A stretch of DNA of 64,000 nucleotides from Flavobacterium sp. MDT1-60. Lineage in GTDB: Bacteria > Bacteroidota > Bacteroidia > Flavobacteriales > Flavobacteriaceae. Made by a program: the position numbers and the translations under genes. Shown here piece after piece: positions 24,057 through 33,922 of this stretch. The stretch lies in NCBI RefSeq assembly GCF_014844035.1, contig NZ_CP062159.1, positions 5,022,001 to 5,086,000 on the forward strand. The letters are read 5' to 3'. A model generated the notes under the pieces. That model was not told the DNA's origin. It ran no database searches and was given only the letters and a program-made list of their open reading frames with translations. Position 1 is the stretch's first letter. Each line of letters begins with the position of its first letter.

Positions 24057-24196
24057 TTTGCCACTAATTACACGAATTTTCACGAATTGGAATGCAGTTA
24101 AACTGAACTCTACATTTGTAAATTGATCCAGTAACCACAAAGTATGAATTGGTGAAAATTCGAGCAATTCGTGGCTAAAAAATATTCGTGGCGATT
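24057..24196. repeat. gccacgaatt-ended repeat, second copy
   Basis: Left end tttgccactaattacacgaa, right end gcaattcgtggctaaaa followed by attcgtggcgattgc. Ends are inverted, as in the copy at 16358-16471; the centre differs. It lies between DUF4230 and tamL. Confidence 0.7.
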
Positions 24197-24201
24197 GCTT
24201 T

Positions 24202-26520
24202 TTAAAATGGATATCCAATAGCAATATTAAGAATCAGATTTTCTTTTCTCCATGGGCCGCTTCCAAAATCTATGTCTTTGATTACCCATCTTTCGCCATC
24301 AGGTAAATAGGGTTTTCTTAACGGAAACGCCAAATCGGTTCTTAAAATAAAGAAAGAGACATCAAAACGTAAACCCACTCCGGCACCCACTGCAATTTCT
24401 TTCATGAAATCTTTGGATATCTCTGCTCCGGATTTATTCGGATCAGCATTCATAAGCCAAATATTTCCGGCATCGATAAATGCAGCACCTTTTATGATAC
24501 TAAAAAGTTTTGCCCTGTATTCCGTACTAAATTCTAGTTTCAAATCTCCCGACTGATCTGGCAAATAATTGTTTTCTGTCTCTGTATTAAGATAACTTCC
24601 CGGTCCAATTGATCGCGCTCTAAAAGCTCGAATACTGTTAGTTCCTCCAACCACAAATTGTTTTGATGTTGGCAAGGCACCTGAATTCCCATACGGAATT
24701 CCAACACCTAATATAAGTCTACTCGCTAATTGACTTTCCTTTCCGAGTTTTAAATAATGTCTGAAGTCGCCTCGAAATTTTGCATATTGACTAAAAGGAA
24801 CGTCAAATATTTTGATCGTATCATTCTTTTTAACATTTGCTCCGGTCACTAAACCTGTAACATTTCCAGCCAGATCTGCTTCTCCGATAAAATAGAAAGT
24901 ATTTTTTTTACGTTTTTGCATCGTATTAGTGTAGGTATAAGTGTACGTTGGACCAAAAATCAATTGTTTCTCGATTACTTTTCCCAACGATTCATCTTCT
25001 TTAATATCATCCAAATATTCCTGCGTTACATTATTTGGACTTACATAAGTAATATCCATTATATTGAGTTGATGCTCTTTTCGAACATTTTCTTTCCACA
25101 TATAACCATAAGAGGCTTTGAACGAATTTAAGGAATACAATTGTGTCCTGTTTTGATATTCATATCTCACTGTTGCTTTGGTTCTTGGTACATATTCACT
25201 CGAGCCTTCCACATGAAAAAACGGAACAATAAATCTCGGCCAGGTTAAACTGGTCTCTGTTCCTACTTTGTAAATGTTCTTGCCATTATTGGTTCCGGAA
25301 AGCTGAAAATCGGCTCCGCCAAAAACAGAAACGGTAAGCAATTCGGCTCCTTTAAACAAATTTCTGTTATTCCAATTGACATTCAATTCTGTACCGGTAT
25401 AACTTGCCGAATTGGTTTTTCCTAAAACCTCAACACGAATAAATTTCTTCGGAAGAAGCGTTAAGTAATAATACGAATCTAAAGTCTTCGGCAAACTGTC
25501 TGAAGGTTTGAATTCATTTTTTACAAAACTGAAAGTTCCCAGATTCACAAAACGATTCAACGTTAAATTGTGGTTTTTTCGGTTGTACAAATCTCCTTTT
25601 TTAAAGTAAATTGTCCTGTCAAAAACCCGTGGATTAAAAGTATTTGCTGTATCAATAATCGTAAAATCTTTGTACTGAACAACATCTTCCGGTTTATATT
25701 TCAGACTGTCTTTTGAAATCGCAAAATTTGGATATACAATAATCTTATTGATCTTATACGCTGTAAGTGCTTTTGGCGGTGCATCGGCTTTTATTACCAA
25801 TTTTATTTTTACTTCATGATCGCCTTTACTGCTGTCGACCTGCGCTAAAATATAATCAGGATTAAAATAAAAATAGCCGCGTTCTTTCAGCCTTGCATCT
25901 ATACGTTCCCTTTCTGCTTTAATAACATCCAAATCATACGGTTTTCCTACTTTCAACAAGCTTCTTCGACTTGATCTTCCAATTATTCTTGACATTGCCA
26001 GGGAATCATCAGGAAAAGTCACACTTTTAATGATATACTGTTTTTTCGGTGTAACGGTATATTCCGCTGTAGCTCTTTTATTTTTAGCTGTGGAATCGTC
26101 GCTTACACGTGCTTTAAAGTAACCTCGGTTTTCAGTAAAATTTCGCAAAACGGATGCATTATAATCCAAATCAACTTTACTAAAAAGTACTGGCGGTTCA
26201 CCCACTTTAGTTCGCAACCAATACCGAATTCCTTTTTCTTTTTTAGGTTCTCCTGCGATGTTATATATCCATAATTTAGGACGTAATCCCAAAAACTGTT
26301 TGTTAGGTTTAGGACGTAACAAATCTTCCAGTTCTTTCTCCAGTTCTTTTCTTTCCTTCTTTTTAATAACAGAATCTTTTATCGTGACAGAACCTCCTGT
26401 GTACAGTAATTCGCCTTCTGGCAGGTATTTTGTATTACTGCATCCAAAAACAAAAAATAAGGACAGCGCAATAAAATACCTGATATATTCCGTTCTCCTA
26501 TTGCTATGTTTTTTGCTCAT
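24202..26520 (-). CDS. tamL: TamL, BamA/TamA-family outer membrane lipoprotein
   Basis: 772 aa. A lipoprotein signal (FFVFGC, Cys near residue 27) replaces the plain signal of proteobacterial TamA, as described for TamL of Bacteroidota. Residues about 75-400 hold POTRA-like modules (KSVTFPDDSLAMSRII, RERIDARLKERGYFYFNPDYIL). Residues about 400-772 form the Omp85 beta-barrel, with the lid-loop-like RAFRARSIGPGSY and a C-terminal aromatic (IGYPF). It should act with TamB in outer membrane protein or lipid transport. It overlaps tamB by 17 nt, so the pair is translationally coupled. Confidence 0.9.
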   Translation of the reverse strand: MSKKHSNRRTEYIRYFIALSLFFVFGCSNTKYLPEGELLYTGGSVTIKDSVIKKKERKELEKELEDLLRPKPNKQFLGLRPKLWIYNIAGEPKKEKGIRYWLRTKVGEPPVLFSKVDLDYNASVLRNFTENRGYFKARVSDDSTAKNKRATAEYTVTPKKQYIIKSVTFPDDSLAMSRIIGRSSRRSLLKVGKPYDLDVIKAERERIDARLKERGYFYFNPDYILAQVDSSKGDHEVKIKLVIKADAPPKALTAYKINKIIVYPNFAISKDSLKYKPEDVVQYKDFTIIDTANTFNPRVFDRTIYFKKGDLYNRKNHNLTLNRFVNLGTFSFVKNEFKPSDSLPKTLDSYYYLTLLPKKFIRVEVLGKTNSASYTGTELNVNWNNRNLFKGAELLTVSVFGGADFQLSGTNNGKNIYKVGTETSLTWPRFIVPFFHVEGSSEYVPRTKATVRYEYQNRTQLYSLNSFKASYGYMWKENVRKEHQLNIMDITYVSPNNVTQEYLDDIKEDESLGKVIEKQLIFGPTYTYTYTNTMQKRKKNTFYFIGEADLAGNVTGLVTGANVKKNDTIKIFDVPFSQYAKFRGDFRHYLKLGKESQLASRLILGVGIPYGNSGALPTSKQFVVGGTNSIRAFRARSIGPGSYLNTETENNYLPDQSGDLKLEFSTEYRAKLFSIIKGAAFIDAGNIWLMNADPNKSGAEISKDFMKEIAVGAGVGLRFDVSFFILRTDLAFPLRKPYLPDGERWVIKDIDFGSGPWRKENLILNIAIGYPF

Positions 26521-29500
26521 CTCCTTCTAATTGATTTTCGTCTTTTTCTTTATTCTCTTTATCTTTAAGTTTTTTCTTTTCCTTGCGAAGTTTCTCTTCT
26601 TTAATCATTTCTTTTTCTGCCAAACTTCTATGGAAAAGCTCTCTAAATTTATTGTAACTCATCGTAATAATAAAAGCAACTCCAGTTTCAATAACCTGAC
26701 CTTCTACCGCAACCTGATATTCATTTTTTCGATAAGCGCGAAGCATATAACGACCGTCTTTGGTTAATTGATAATCAAGAGCAACGTCACCGGCAATATT
26801 GGTACTTTCTTCGTTAGCTCTTTCCTGGCCTTCAACGGCGAAACTACTTCCAACAGTAACTTTCAAACGATCATCTAAAAGCTTTTTTGAAACCCCAACA
26901 TTTAAGTCGGTTCTGTTTTCTCTGGTTCCAGTTGTATAATCATCTGTAGATTCGAGATCAAATTCTAATTGAACTCCAGAGATCAATTCTCCAGCCAAAT
27001 CATTTAATTGTTGAGAAAGAATTTTACTCACACTTTGTCTGGCCAATGATTCGGCACTCGTTCCACCGCTCTCACTTGCAAACGGATTTTCGCCAATAAA
27101 TCTGTTCAACAATAGAAGGGCAAAAACCTGTTTGTTTAATTCGGCTGGCTCCTGGCGCAATTGCTCCAGTTTTTGCTGTGTGGTTTCTACGATCGCAGAC
27201 GACACATCATAATTTCCATCTGGCAAAACGATATCAAAAGTAATTTCAGGCTTCATTAACTCGCCATTCATTTTCAATAAAGTCTGAAACGGAATTTTTT
27301 GTTTATAGGTATTCTTTTGAGAGTCATTCACTAACTGATTTCCAAGTAAATCGATAGGCGCCGCTTCAACTTTATAAATGGCTGTAATATTCACATTTGC
27401 CATTGTTGGCTCGCCATTCCAGATAATATAACTTCCTTTTTGAATGTTGAATTTTCTACGGATCATATTGAAATTCATTTCATACGCACCATCTGAAAAT
27501 TCATATTTACCTGTTAAAGTTGTTTTTCCTGACGGATCAATTCCTCCTGTCAATTCCGCTTCTCCTTTTAAATTTAAATAATCTCCGTTTCCTTTGTCAA
27601 TTACTAAGGTAAGATCGGCTTCTTTATCTATTGAAATTGCTACATTCACATCCATACCAAGTAACTCTGACTGATCCAGTTTTTCTTTCATCGCAGCCGT
27701 TTGTTTAAGATACAAATTATCTTCGTCTACAAACTCGACTATTCCTTCTCTGTCGGCAATTGAAGGATCTGATTGCGGCAAAACAACAGAGAATTTCGTA
27801 TCATCCTTGATTTTGATAGTACCGCCAACGACAGGATTTTCAAGCGTTCCTTTGATATTCAGTTTAGTATCTAAAATTAAATCACCATAAAATAAATCGT
27901 TGTCTTTTTCCTTAGAATGTATCGCTCTAAAATCGTCTGCGACAACGGTCAGACCGAAATCAAAATTGGTATAATCTGCTGACTTAATAGTTCCGTTTAT
28001 CGTTAGCTTATTATCATTTTCATCATTAAGGGTAAAGCTATCAAAAGTAATTACATCATTTTGAAGCGTAATTTTTTCATTGGCCGTTTTAAAATACGAA
28101 TCAAATTTGGTCACTCTAAAGCCGGCTTCATTAAAATTCAATTCTCCATTCACTTTTGGTGCGCTGGTATTTCCTGTAATTTTAAAATCTCCTGATAAGT
28201 AACCCGTTCCTTCTTTAATATTATCCATACTAAACCCCTGGATACTTTTGATATTCAGTTTATTCAAATCAAGATTGAAATCCAGATTTCCATCAGCAAT
28301 ACTATAAGTTCCTGTCAGATTTACGTCGTTATCTTCTCCAGTCAGTATGACGTTGGCATTTAATAAATTATTGGTTCTATTATCTACTTTAACCGCAATA
28401 TCGCCAACTGGTTCACCTTTAAAAGCAAAATCATCAATTTTTATGTCGGATGTAAAAGTTGGCTTTGTCATTACATTTTCGGCGACAGCATTTCCATTGA
28501 TCAAACCCTGCATCAACAATTTATCTTTTTTGACGATATTCATAATCGTCTCGATTTTGAAGTTTACAAAATCGACTTGTAATGGTGCATTATCCTGATT
28601 ACCTTGCGATTGAATTTTCAGTTCATTTCCTGAATTCTCTAAAAAGAATTTATTAACGTAAAGTCTTTTTCCTCCAAATTCAACTGCATTTTCAGGATCG
28701 ATATTCCATTTATCGTAATTGAGGACAAAATTTTCTGCGTTGATTTTAAAGATATTTTTAGAATCTTCGGCTTTGAAATTTCCTGCAATAAAATACTGTT
28801 GTTTTTCTTTTGCATCTTTTACTTCAAGCGCATAATCCAAAATATTATTTTCGATTTTTCCTGACAAACTCGTGAGCGGAATTTTCAAAGAACCGCTTTC
28901 AATCGTTGCTACAGAAATTTGATATTCTAAGGCATTTTCTTTGGCTTCGATGTTTATTTTTCCGTCGGCGATTGTATTATCGGCATAGACAATTCTCGGA
29001 ATCGTTCCTTTAATTTCTAAAGAATCAGTTACGTTATTGTATTTTCCTTCAATTTTAAGAGGTTCTAAACCGGTTAATTTTGGAACCAGTTTAAAAAGAA
29101 CAGGATCGTTATCAACCGTCAATGTAAAAGCCAAACGTTGTTCGTCAGATTCTCCATTTACTTTCGGATTTTTTAAATCAATGTATTTTGCCAATGATTT
29201 TTTTATGGCCGATGCTAAAGTTGTCAATTTGTATTTTCCGTCAACTTCCGCTTTTAAAAACTGAGATGATATTTTAATGTTATTTCTACTTTCATCTGAA
29301 AAAGCAATAACTCTTATTGAGTCTAAAACAATTGGTTCTTTGTTCTGTAAAACCTGAATGTTCGAAAGAAACACTTTTCCGTTTAAAAAATCAGGATTGC
29401 TATTGGCGATATCTGCATCGATATTTCCACGCAATTTCATTGGTCCCGCGTGAAGATGCAGTTTTTCTAAATCGGCTATATCCAGGTTTAATTTTAACTG

Positions 29501-31588
29501 AACAGCAGGATATTTATCTTTTGTATTTCCGCTAGCCGTCAAATCAAAATTCAAATTAGGATCTTTCATTCCAGATTTTACTGCGAAGGAACCGTTTTCG
29601 ATGTTTCCTTTTAAAGCTAAATCTCTGTAGGTATATTTATTGAAAACCGCTTTCTGAACCAAACCGTCAAAATCTGCCTGAGCCGTTTTTGGATCTAAAC
29701 CTTTGCCTTTTACTTTCGCTTTAAGCGTAATTTTTCCGATCGAATCGTTTTTGATTAATCGGCCTAAATCAAAATCTAATAAATAAACAGTTGCATCGTA
29801 TTTTTCTCTTCTTTTAACGCGCTGATCAAATAACGCATCGATTTTTGCATTTCCGAAACTACTGTTTAAAGCCAAATTTGTTTTGAAATTCTGCACCGAA
29901 CCTTTAAATTTTCCCTGCAAACTCAATTGAGAAGGTAATTGAATGTTTTTTGGAATTGTTTCTGCCGGTACGAACGAATAAATGTCTTTTGAAGTGCTGG
30001 AAAGTTTTTTAATATCTAAATCATAATACGCTTTTTGAGCATCTGGTAACCCTTTGATCTTCCCCGAAAGGGAAATTTTTGTCGTTCCTAATCCGCTCAT
30101 TTCAAACTGCGGAATTGTTAAATCTTTAACCTTTCCGCTCAAGCGAGTATTCAAATACAAAATCGCATTTGGATTGCTTTTAAACGGGTTTGTTTTCTGT
30201 AGATCCGGTGCAAAAAGCAAAATGTCTTTAAATCCGATTTTAGACTGATTTAAATTCGCATCCAGACTCAGATTGGCAATATCCTTTTTTAAGGCATTAA
30301 GCAAAGGATATGTGACTTTAATTTTATTCTGAAGAAGAGTTTGCGGTGTTCTTAAATACAAATTATTTAAAGATGCATTTTTGGGACCGTAAAAGAAATT
30401 AGTTTTTAAAGACTGGATCTGGAGACCGCTTTTTTCGTTTACGGTAAGCGACTTTATATTTCCTGAAATCGTGTCGTTTCCGTAATATATTTTCTCAGCA
30501 TTAAAATTAAATTTATCCAAATCTAAATGACTGTAATCAATTCCTTTTTGGGTAGGTTTTGATTTCATATCATCAAATTTAAAAGCAATATTGTCTAAAT
30601 TGACATCCTCTAATTTTACTTTCCATCCGGCTTGCTTAATTGCTGTGGAATCTAAATCCGGAGTTTGAATTTGTTTGTCTTTAGTCCCAAAACGTAAATT
30701 TCCCTTTAGATTTTTCACTTCGAAAGTGCCAAAATACAAAAGTTGTTTATTCAAATCTATTTTATTAACCGCTAAATTCAAATTGCCCAGTTTTATTCCT
30801 GAATCGAGTTTTGAATCTTTATTATCATAAGCAATATCAATTTTTGACAAACTAATTTTGCCTAATTTCAATTTGAAATCTTTTCTTTTTGAAATGGTGT
30901 CAACGGTTTTTACCGAGACTTCCGCAATTTTCTCCACAACATCCTGATCTAAAACTAATTTCAATCCGTTTAAAGCAATATTCGGAATATCGAAATCCAT
31001 TTTATCTAAATCGAATTTATTGAACTTCGTATCAAAATGCGTTAATTGAACGCGGACATCATTCTTAGCAAAGTCATCTTTAAAGTTGAATTTGATATTA
31101 TCAAGATTAACTTTTACAACCGAAATTTTGAAAGGTTTGCTGTCCGGGTCTTCAACTTTTGGCTCTTTTGATTCAAAAGCTTTTATAATATAATCAAAAT
31201 TGAAAACACCTTCTTTATTTCTGGAAATATTGGCTGTTGTATTTTCTAAAGAAACCGAATTGATTTCGAGTTCACTGCTTACCAATTTAAATAAATCGAC
31301 ATCTACAACTAAACGTTTCCCTGCCAATAAAGTATCTTTCTTTTGATCTTCAAAATAGAAACCTTCCAAGACTACATCTTTTGGAAATTTAATCGAAATA
31401 TAATCTAATGAAACCTTGGTTTTGATCTTATCGTGCAGATAGGTAATCGCTTTGTCCTTAACGAAATTCTGAACCGATGGAACCTGGATTAAAATAATTA
31501 CAAGAAGTAAAAGTGCAATTATAGAACCCACGCACCAAAGCAGTATACGTAGTGTTTTTTTTAGAAAATGAATTGTTTTGGTATTCAT
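26504..31588 (-). CDS. tamB: TamB, translocation and assembly module inner-membrane protein
   Basis: 1694 aa. One N-terminal membrane anchor (LRILLWCVGSIIALLLLVIILIQV cut to its hydrophobic core) is followed by a very long beta-rich AsmA/DUF490 body predicted to form a periplasm-spanning hydrophobic groove. The C-terminal TamB domain (about residues 1230-1640) includes YEFSDGAYEMNFNMIRRKF, PDGNYDVSSAIVETTQQ and VGSSFAVEGQERANEES. It ends in a Lys/Glu-rich tail. Works with TamL, encoded immediately downstream with a 17-nt overlap. Longer than E. coli TamB (about 1260 aa), as is usual in this phylum. Confidence 0.93.
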   Translation of the reverse strand: MNTKTIHFLKKTLRILLWCVGSIIALLLLVIILIQVPSVQNFVKDKAITYLHDKIKTKVSLDYISIKFPKDVVLEGFYFEDQKKDTLLAGKRLVVDVDLFKLVSSELEINSVSLENTTANISRNKEGVFNFDYIIKAFESKEPKVEDPDSKPFKISVVKVNLDNIKFNFKDDFAKNDVRVQLTHFDTKFNKFDLDKMDFDIPNIALNGLKLVLDQDVVEKIAEVSVKTVDTISKRKDFKLKLGKISLSKIDIAYDNKDSKLDSGIKLGNLNLAVNKIDLNKQLLYFGTFEVKNLKGNLRFGTKDKQIQTPDLDSTAIKQAGWKVKLEDVNLDNIAFKFDDMKSKPTQKGIDYSHLDLDKFNFNAEKIYYGNDTISGNIKSLTVNEKSGLQIQSLKTNFFYGPKNASLNNLYLRTPQTLLQNKIKVTYPLLNALKKDIANLSLDANLNQSKIGFKDILLFAPDLQKTNPFKSNPNAILYLNTRLSGKVKDLTIPQFEMSGLGTTKISLSGKIKGLPDAQKAYYDLDIKKLSSTSKDIYSFVPAETIPKNIQLPSQLSLQGKFKGSVQNFKTNLALNSSFGNAKIDALFDQRVKRREKYDATVYLLDFDLGRLIKNDSIGKITLKAKVKGKGLDPKTAQADFDGLVQKAVFNKYTYRDLALKGNIENGSFAVKSGMKDPNLNFDLTASGNTKDKYPAVQLKLNLDIADLEKLHLHAGPMKLRGNIDADIANSNPDFLNGKVFLSNIQVLQNKEPIVLDSIRVIAFSDESRNNIKISSQFLKAEVDGKYKLTTLASAIKKSLAKYIDLKNPKVNGESDEQRLAFTLTVDNDPVLFKLVPKLTGLEPLKIEGKYNNVTDSLEIKGTIPRIVYADNTIADGKINIEAKENALEYQISVATIESGSLKIPLTSLSGKIENNILDYALEVKDAKEKQQYFIAGNFKAEDSKNIFKINAENFVLNYDKWNIDPENAVEFGGKRLYVNKFFLENSGNELKIQSQGNQDNAPLQVDFVNFKIETIMNIVKKDKLLMQGLINGNAVAENVMTKPTFTSDIKIDDFAFKGEPVGDIAVKVDNRTNNLLNANVILTGEDNDVNLTGTYSIADGNLDFNLDLNKLNIKSIQGFSMDNIKEGTGYLSGDFKITGNTSAPKVNGELNFNEAGFRVTKFDSYFKTANEKITLQNDVITFDSFTLNDENDNKLTINGTIKSADYTNFDFGLTVVADDFRAIHSKEKDNDLFYGDLILDTKLNIKGTLENPVVGGTIKIKDDTKFSVVLPQSDPSIADREGIVEFVDEDNLYLKQTAAMKEKLDQSELLGMDVNVAISIDKEADLTLVIDKGNGDYLNLKGEAELTGGIDPSGKTTLTGKYEFSDGAYEMNFNMIRRKFNIQKGSYIIWNGEPTMANVNITAIYKVEAAPIDLLGNQLVNDSQKNTYKQKIPFQTLLKMNGELMKPEITFDIVLPDGNYDVSSAIVETTQQKLEQLRQEPAELNKQVFALLLLNRFIGENPFASESGGTSAESLARQSVSKILSQQLNDLAGELISGVQLEFDLESTDDYTTGTRENRTDLNVGVSKKLLDDRLKVTVGSSFAVEGQERANEESTNIAGDVALDYQLTKDGRYMLRAYRKNEYQVAVEGQVIETGVAFIITMSYNKFRELFHRSLAEKEMIKEEKLRKEKKKLKDKENKEKDENQLEGDEQKT

Positions 31589-31783
31589 ACGTCAATAAAA
31601 CACGTTAGATTAAAATTGCGTTATTATAAGGCTGTACTTATACAGCTTACAAAATTGAAAAATTTAAACCTTAACAATTTACATAATTATGCTCAAATAT
31701 TCTAGAATTTTACGGAAAAATAATTATTTTCCTACTTTTTTAAATTTGCAGCGAAGGCGCTAAAGCACGAAGAAATTTGTTTT

Positions 31784-32743
31784 TTAAAATTTGATGTTAG
31801 GCCATCTTTCGCCTAAAGAATTTATTTTTTGCTGAAGTTTAGCAAGGAATTTTTGATGTTGTTCTGATTCTGGATTGAAGCTTCTGTGGCGTAGGCTTTT
31901 TTGAATTTCATCTACTTCCTGCATTAGAGAAATACTTTCCTCAGCTATATAATTTTCACTGAATTTATGCCAGATAAAATCAATTGCAACCTGATTTGGG
32001 TGCAACATATCTTCGGCATAAAAACGATAATCGCGAAGTTCATCCATCATTATTTCGTAGGAAGGAAAATAATTGTGAATTGTAAATTGTGAATTGTAAA
32101 TTTTTAAAACTTGATGAACTGCCGCAAATAAATGCGATTTACTCAATTGATTTTCTGCGAAGCCATCTTTGATGTGGCGTACTGGCGAAATGGTAAAAAT
32201 GAAGTTTATACCTGGATTTAAAGCCTGAATTAAATCGATTGTGTTTTGAATACTTTTCTGGATCACATCAACCGGCAATAATTCTTTTGAGAATTGTTTT
32301 TGAGGGACTTTATGACAATTGGCAACAATTTCATCGCTTTCCAGATTTCTGTAAATCCATGATGTTCCATAAGTGATAATAATATGCGTTGCTTCTTTTA
32401 ATTGCTTATGGGTTTCTGAAATAGCTTTATTTAAAGTTTCTAGTAATTCTTGTCTGTCTGAATTGCTTAGATCCGAATGTACGTCAAAAGAATGCCAGCG
32501 TTCGTTGTGAAAAAAAACGTCTTTTTCTGTAAACCATTTTTCCTGAACCACTCTCTCAATTACTTTCTCAATCGAAACCGGATTAAAAATAATTCCGAAT
32601 GGATTTGTTTCATTCTGAAATTTAAAATAATCAAATTTATCTGCCATGTTTTCTGCAAAGCAAGAACCAAAAGAAAGTACTTTCGAATTATAATCGATCG
32701 GATTTTTGGATTTTGATAGTGGAATTTGGGTTCTGAATTGCAT
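31784..32743 (-). CDS. GSCFA domain protein
   Basis: 319 aa from the Met giving MQFRTQIPLSKS (an in-frame Met 30 nt upstream is less likely). VLSFGSCFAENMADKF holds the GSCFA signature at the N-terminus, which resembles the nucleophile block of SGNH/GDSL hydrolases. HIIITYGTSWIYRN and FIFTISPVRHIKDGF follow, then YFPSYEIMMDELRDYRFYAEDMLHPNQVA, given here in part. Probably an esterase-like enzyme acting on an unknown substrate. Oddity: codons for NSQFTIHN before YFPSYE are written in a cacaattcacaattta-type simple repeat (32069-32103) that elsewhere in the window is intergenic. Confidence 0.88.
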   Translation of the reverse strand: MQFRTQIPLSKSKNPIDYNSKVLSFGSCFAENMADKFDYFKFQNETNPFGIIFNPVSIEKVIERVVQEKWFTEKDVFFHNERWHSFDVHSDLSNSDRQELLETLNKAISETHKQLKEATHIIITYGTSWIYRNLESDEIVANCHKVPQKQFSKELLPVDVIQKSIQNTIDLIQALNPGINFIFTISPVRHIKDGFAENQLSKSHLFAAVHQVLKIYNSQFTIHNYFPSYEIMMDELRDYRFYAEDMLHPNQVAIDFIWHKFSENYIAEESISLMQEVDEIQKSLRHRSFNPESEQHQKFLAKLQQKINSLGERWPNIKF

Positions 32744-32788
32744 GGCTTTGAATTGAAACACGAATTTCACCAATTTTCACCAATAAAA

Positions 32789-32813
32789 AAACCAAATACA
32801 GAAGTATTTGGTT
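32789..32813. terminator. Bidirectional terminator-like hairpin
   Basis: AACCAAATAC pairs with GTATTTGGTT around a 4-nt loop, with A run on one side and T run on the other. It lies between the lipoprotein gene (minus, ending 32891) and the GSCFA gene start, so it should terminate the lipoprotein gene. Confidence 0.75.
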
Positions 32814-32890
32814 TTGGTGTTTTTCGGTAGAAACAAAAAACCAGAAACATTTATGCTGCCGACTTTAAGTAAAAAACTGAAATTTATCTA

Positions 32891-33643
32891 TTAGTAAAAA
32901 TATTCTGAAGTATGAGTTTCTCCATCTTCACGATCAACACTTGTCTGTGGATAACCAGCAGCGTTATAAGAGTAAGTGTGAGTATCACCTAATTTACCGT
33001 TAACTGTATCAGAAATTTCATTATGAAACACGCCATTTCCTTCACCATCAACAATCGCAATTTTATCCATTCCTAAAATATTTTTTGCAGGATTGTTTTG
33101 AGTATCATACGCATATTTATGGTTAGGTGAATTTGTACTGACAATCTCGCTAACATCTCCATTAACCAATGTTATAGTAGACGTACCTGACGATGCACTT
33201 TGACTTGTGCTATTTCCAGTATATGATTTTACAGAAATTGTTCCATTCGCATTATAAGTATAAACTTCTTTATATCCTACTTTAACAGTCGTTCCATTTA
33301 CAGTCTCATTTTCAACTCTTAAAAAAGTCGATAATTTACCATCAGCACTATAGGTAAATGTATTTACCTGTTCTACTGTTCCATTTGGAAGTTTAAAGTC
33401 GATTTGAGTAATTTGATCACCTGTATACGTATAAAAAAGATTTACTTCGCCAGAATCATCAATTGCACTTACAATCTTATTTCCGTCGTATTTATAATTG
33501 ATTGTAAGTTTTCCTTCAGAATGTGTTAAAACTTGTTTTTTAAGTAATACAAGATCAGAAGAATTAGAAGGTGAATCATCACTAGAACAAGAAGACATTA
33601 GTACGATTGACAACGCACTAAAAAGGCATAAAAATTTTTTCAT
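32891..33643 (-). CDS. Lipoprotein with YD/RHS-like repeats
   Basis: 250 aa with lipobox MSSC (MKKFLCLFSALSIVLMSSC). The mature part is a run of short beta-hairpin repeats with Y-x-Y and D/N-G turns (INYKYDGNKIVSAID, FYTYTGDQITQIDF, FTYSADGKLSTFL, YTYNANGTISVKSY, HTYSYNAAGYPQTSV), much like the YD repeats of RHS proteins or DUF4595-type lipoproteins. No toxin or catalytic domain follows, so it is more likely a surface or periplasmic structural protein than an RHS toxin. Function unknown. Confidence 0.8.
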   Translation of the reverse strand: MKKFLCLFSALSIVLMSSCSSDDSPSNSSDLVLLKKQVLTHSEGKLTINYKYDGNKIVSAIDDSGEVNLFYTYTGDQITQIDFKLPNGTVEQVNTFTYSADGKLSTFLRVENETVNGTTVKVGYKEVYTYNANGTISVKSYTGNSTSQSASSGTSTITLVNGDVSEIVSTNSPNHKYAYDTQNNPAKNILGMDKIAIVDGEGNGVFHNEISDTVNGKLGDTHTYSYNAAGYPQTSVDREDGETHTSEYFY

Positions 33644-33888
33644 TTTGATATTAGGTTAAATTTGTAATTACCGCAAACGTAGTACAACCCAAAATCAAAA
33701 CCTTACGGGATTCCACAACCAAAACATATAATAATTTAAATACTTCTCAATACATTAAAGGAGAATAACATAGGTAAGTTAAGTATTTTAAAAAAATCAA
33801 ACTTAAACAGAAAATGCCGGAGGTTCACCTTTTAAAAAAATTACATTTATAATAACAAAAACCACCGTTACGGAGTCAAACTATTCAC

Positions 33889-33896
33889 TACTTTTG
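33889..33896 (+). promoter_or_regulatory. Predicted -7 box for the ABC exporter gene
   Basis: TACTTTTG matches TAnnTTTG; the start codon follows at 33923. The -33 region lacks a clean TTG. Confidence 0.5.
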
Positions 33897-33922
33897 CATC
33901 TTCCATAAATTAAAATTCACTT

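Noticed and set aside
32891..33643. RHS polymorphic toxin
   Set aside because: YD-like repeats are present, but the protein is a 250-aa lipoprotein with no RHS core end or toxin tail and no immunity gene beside it.
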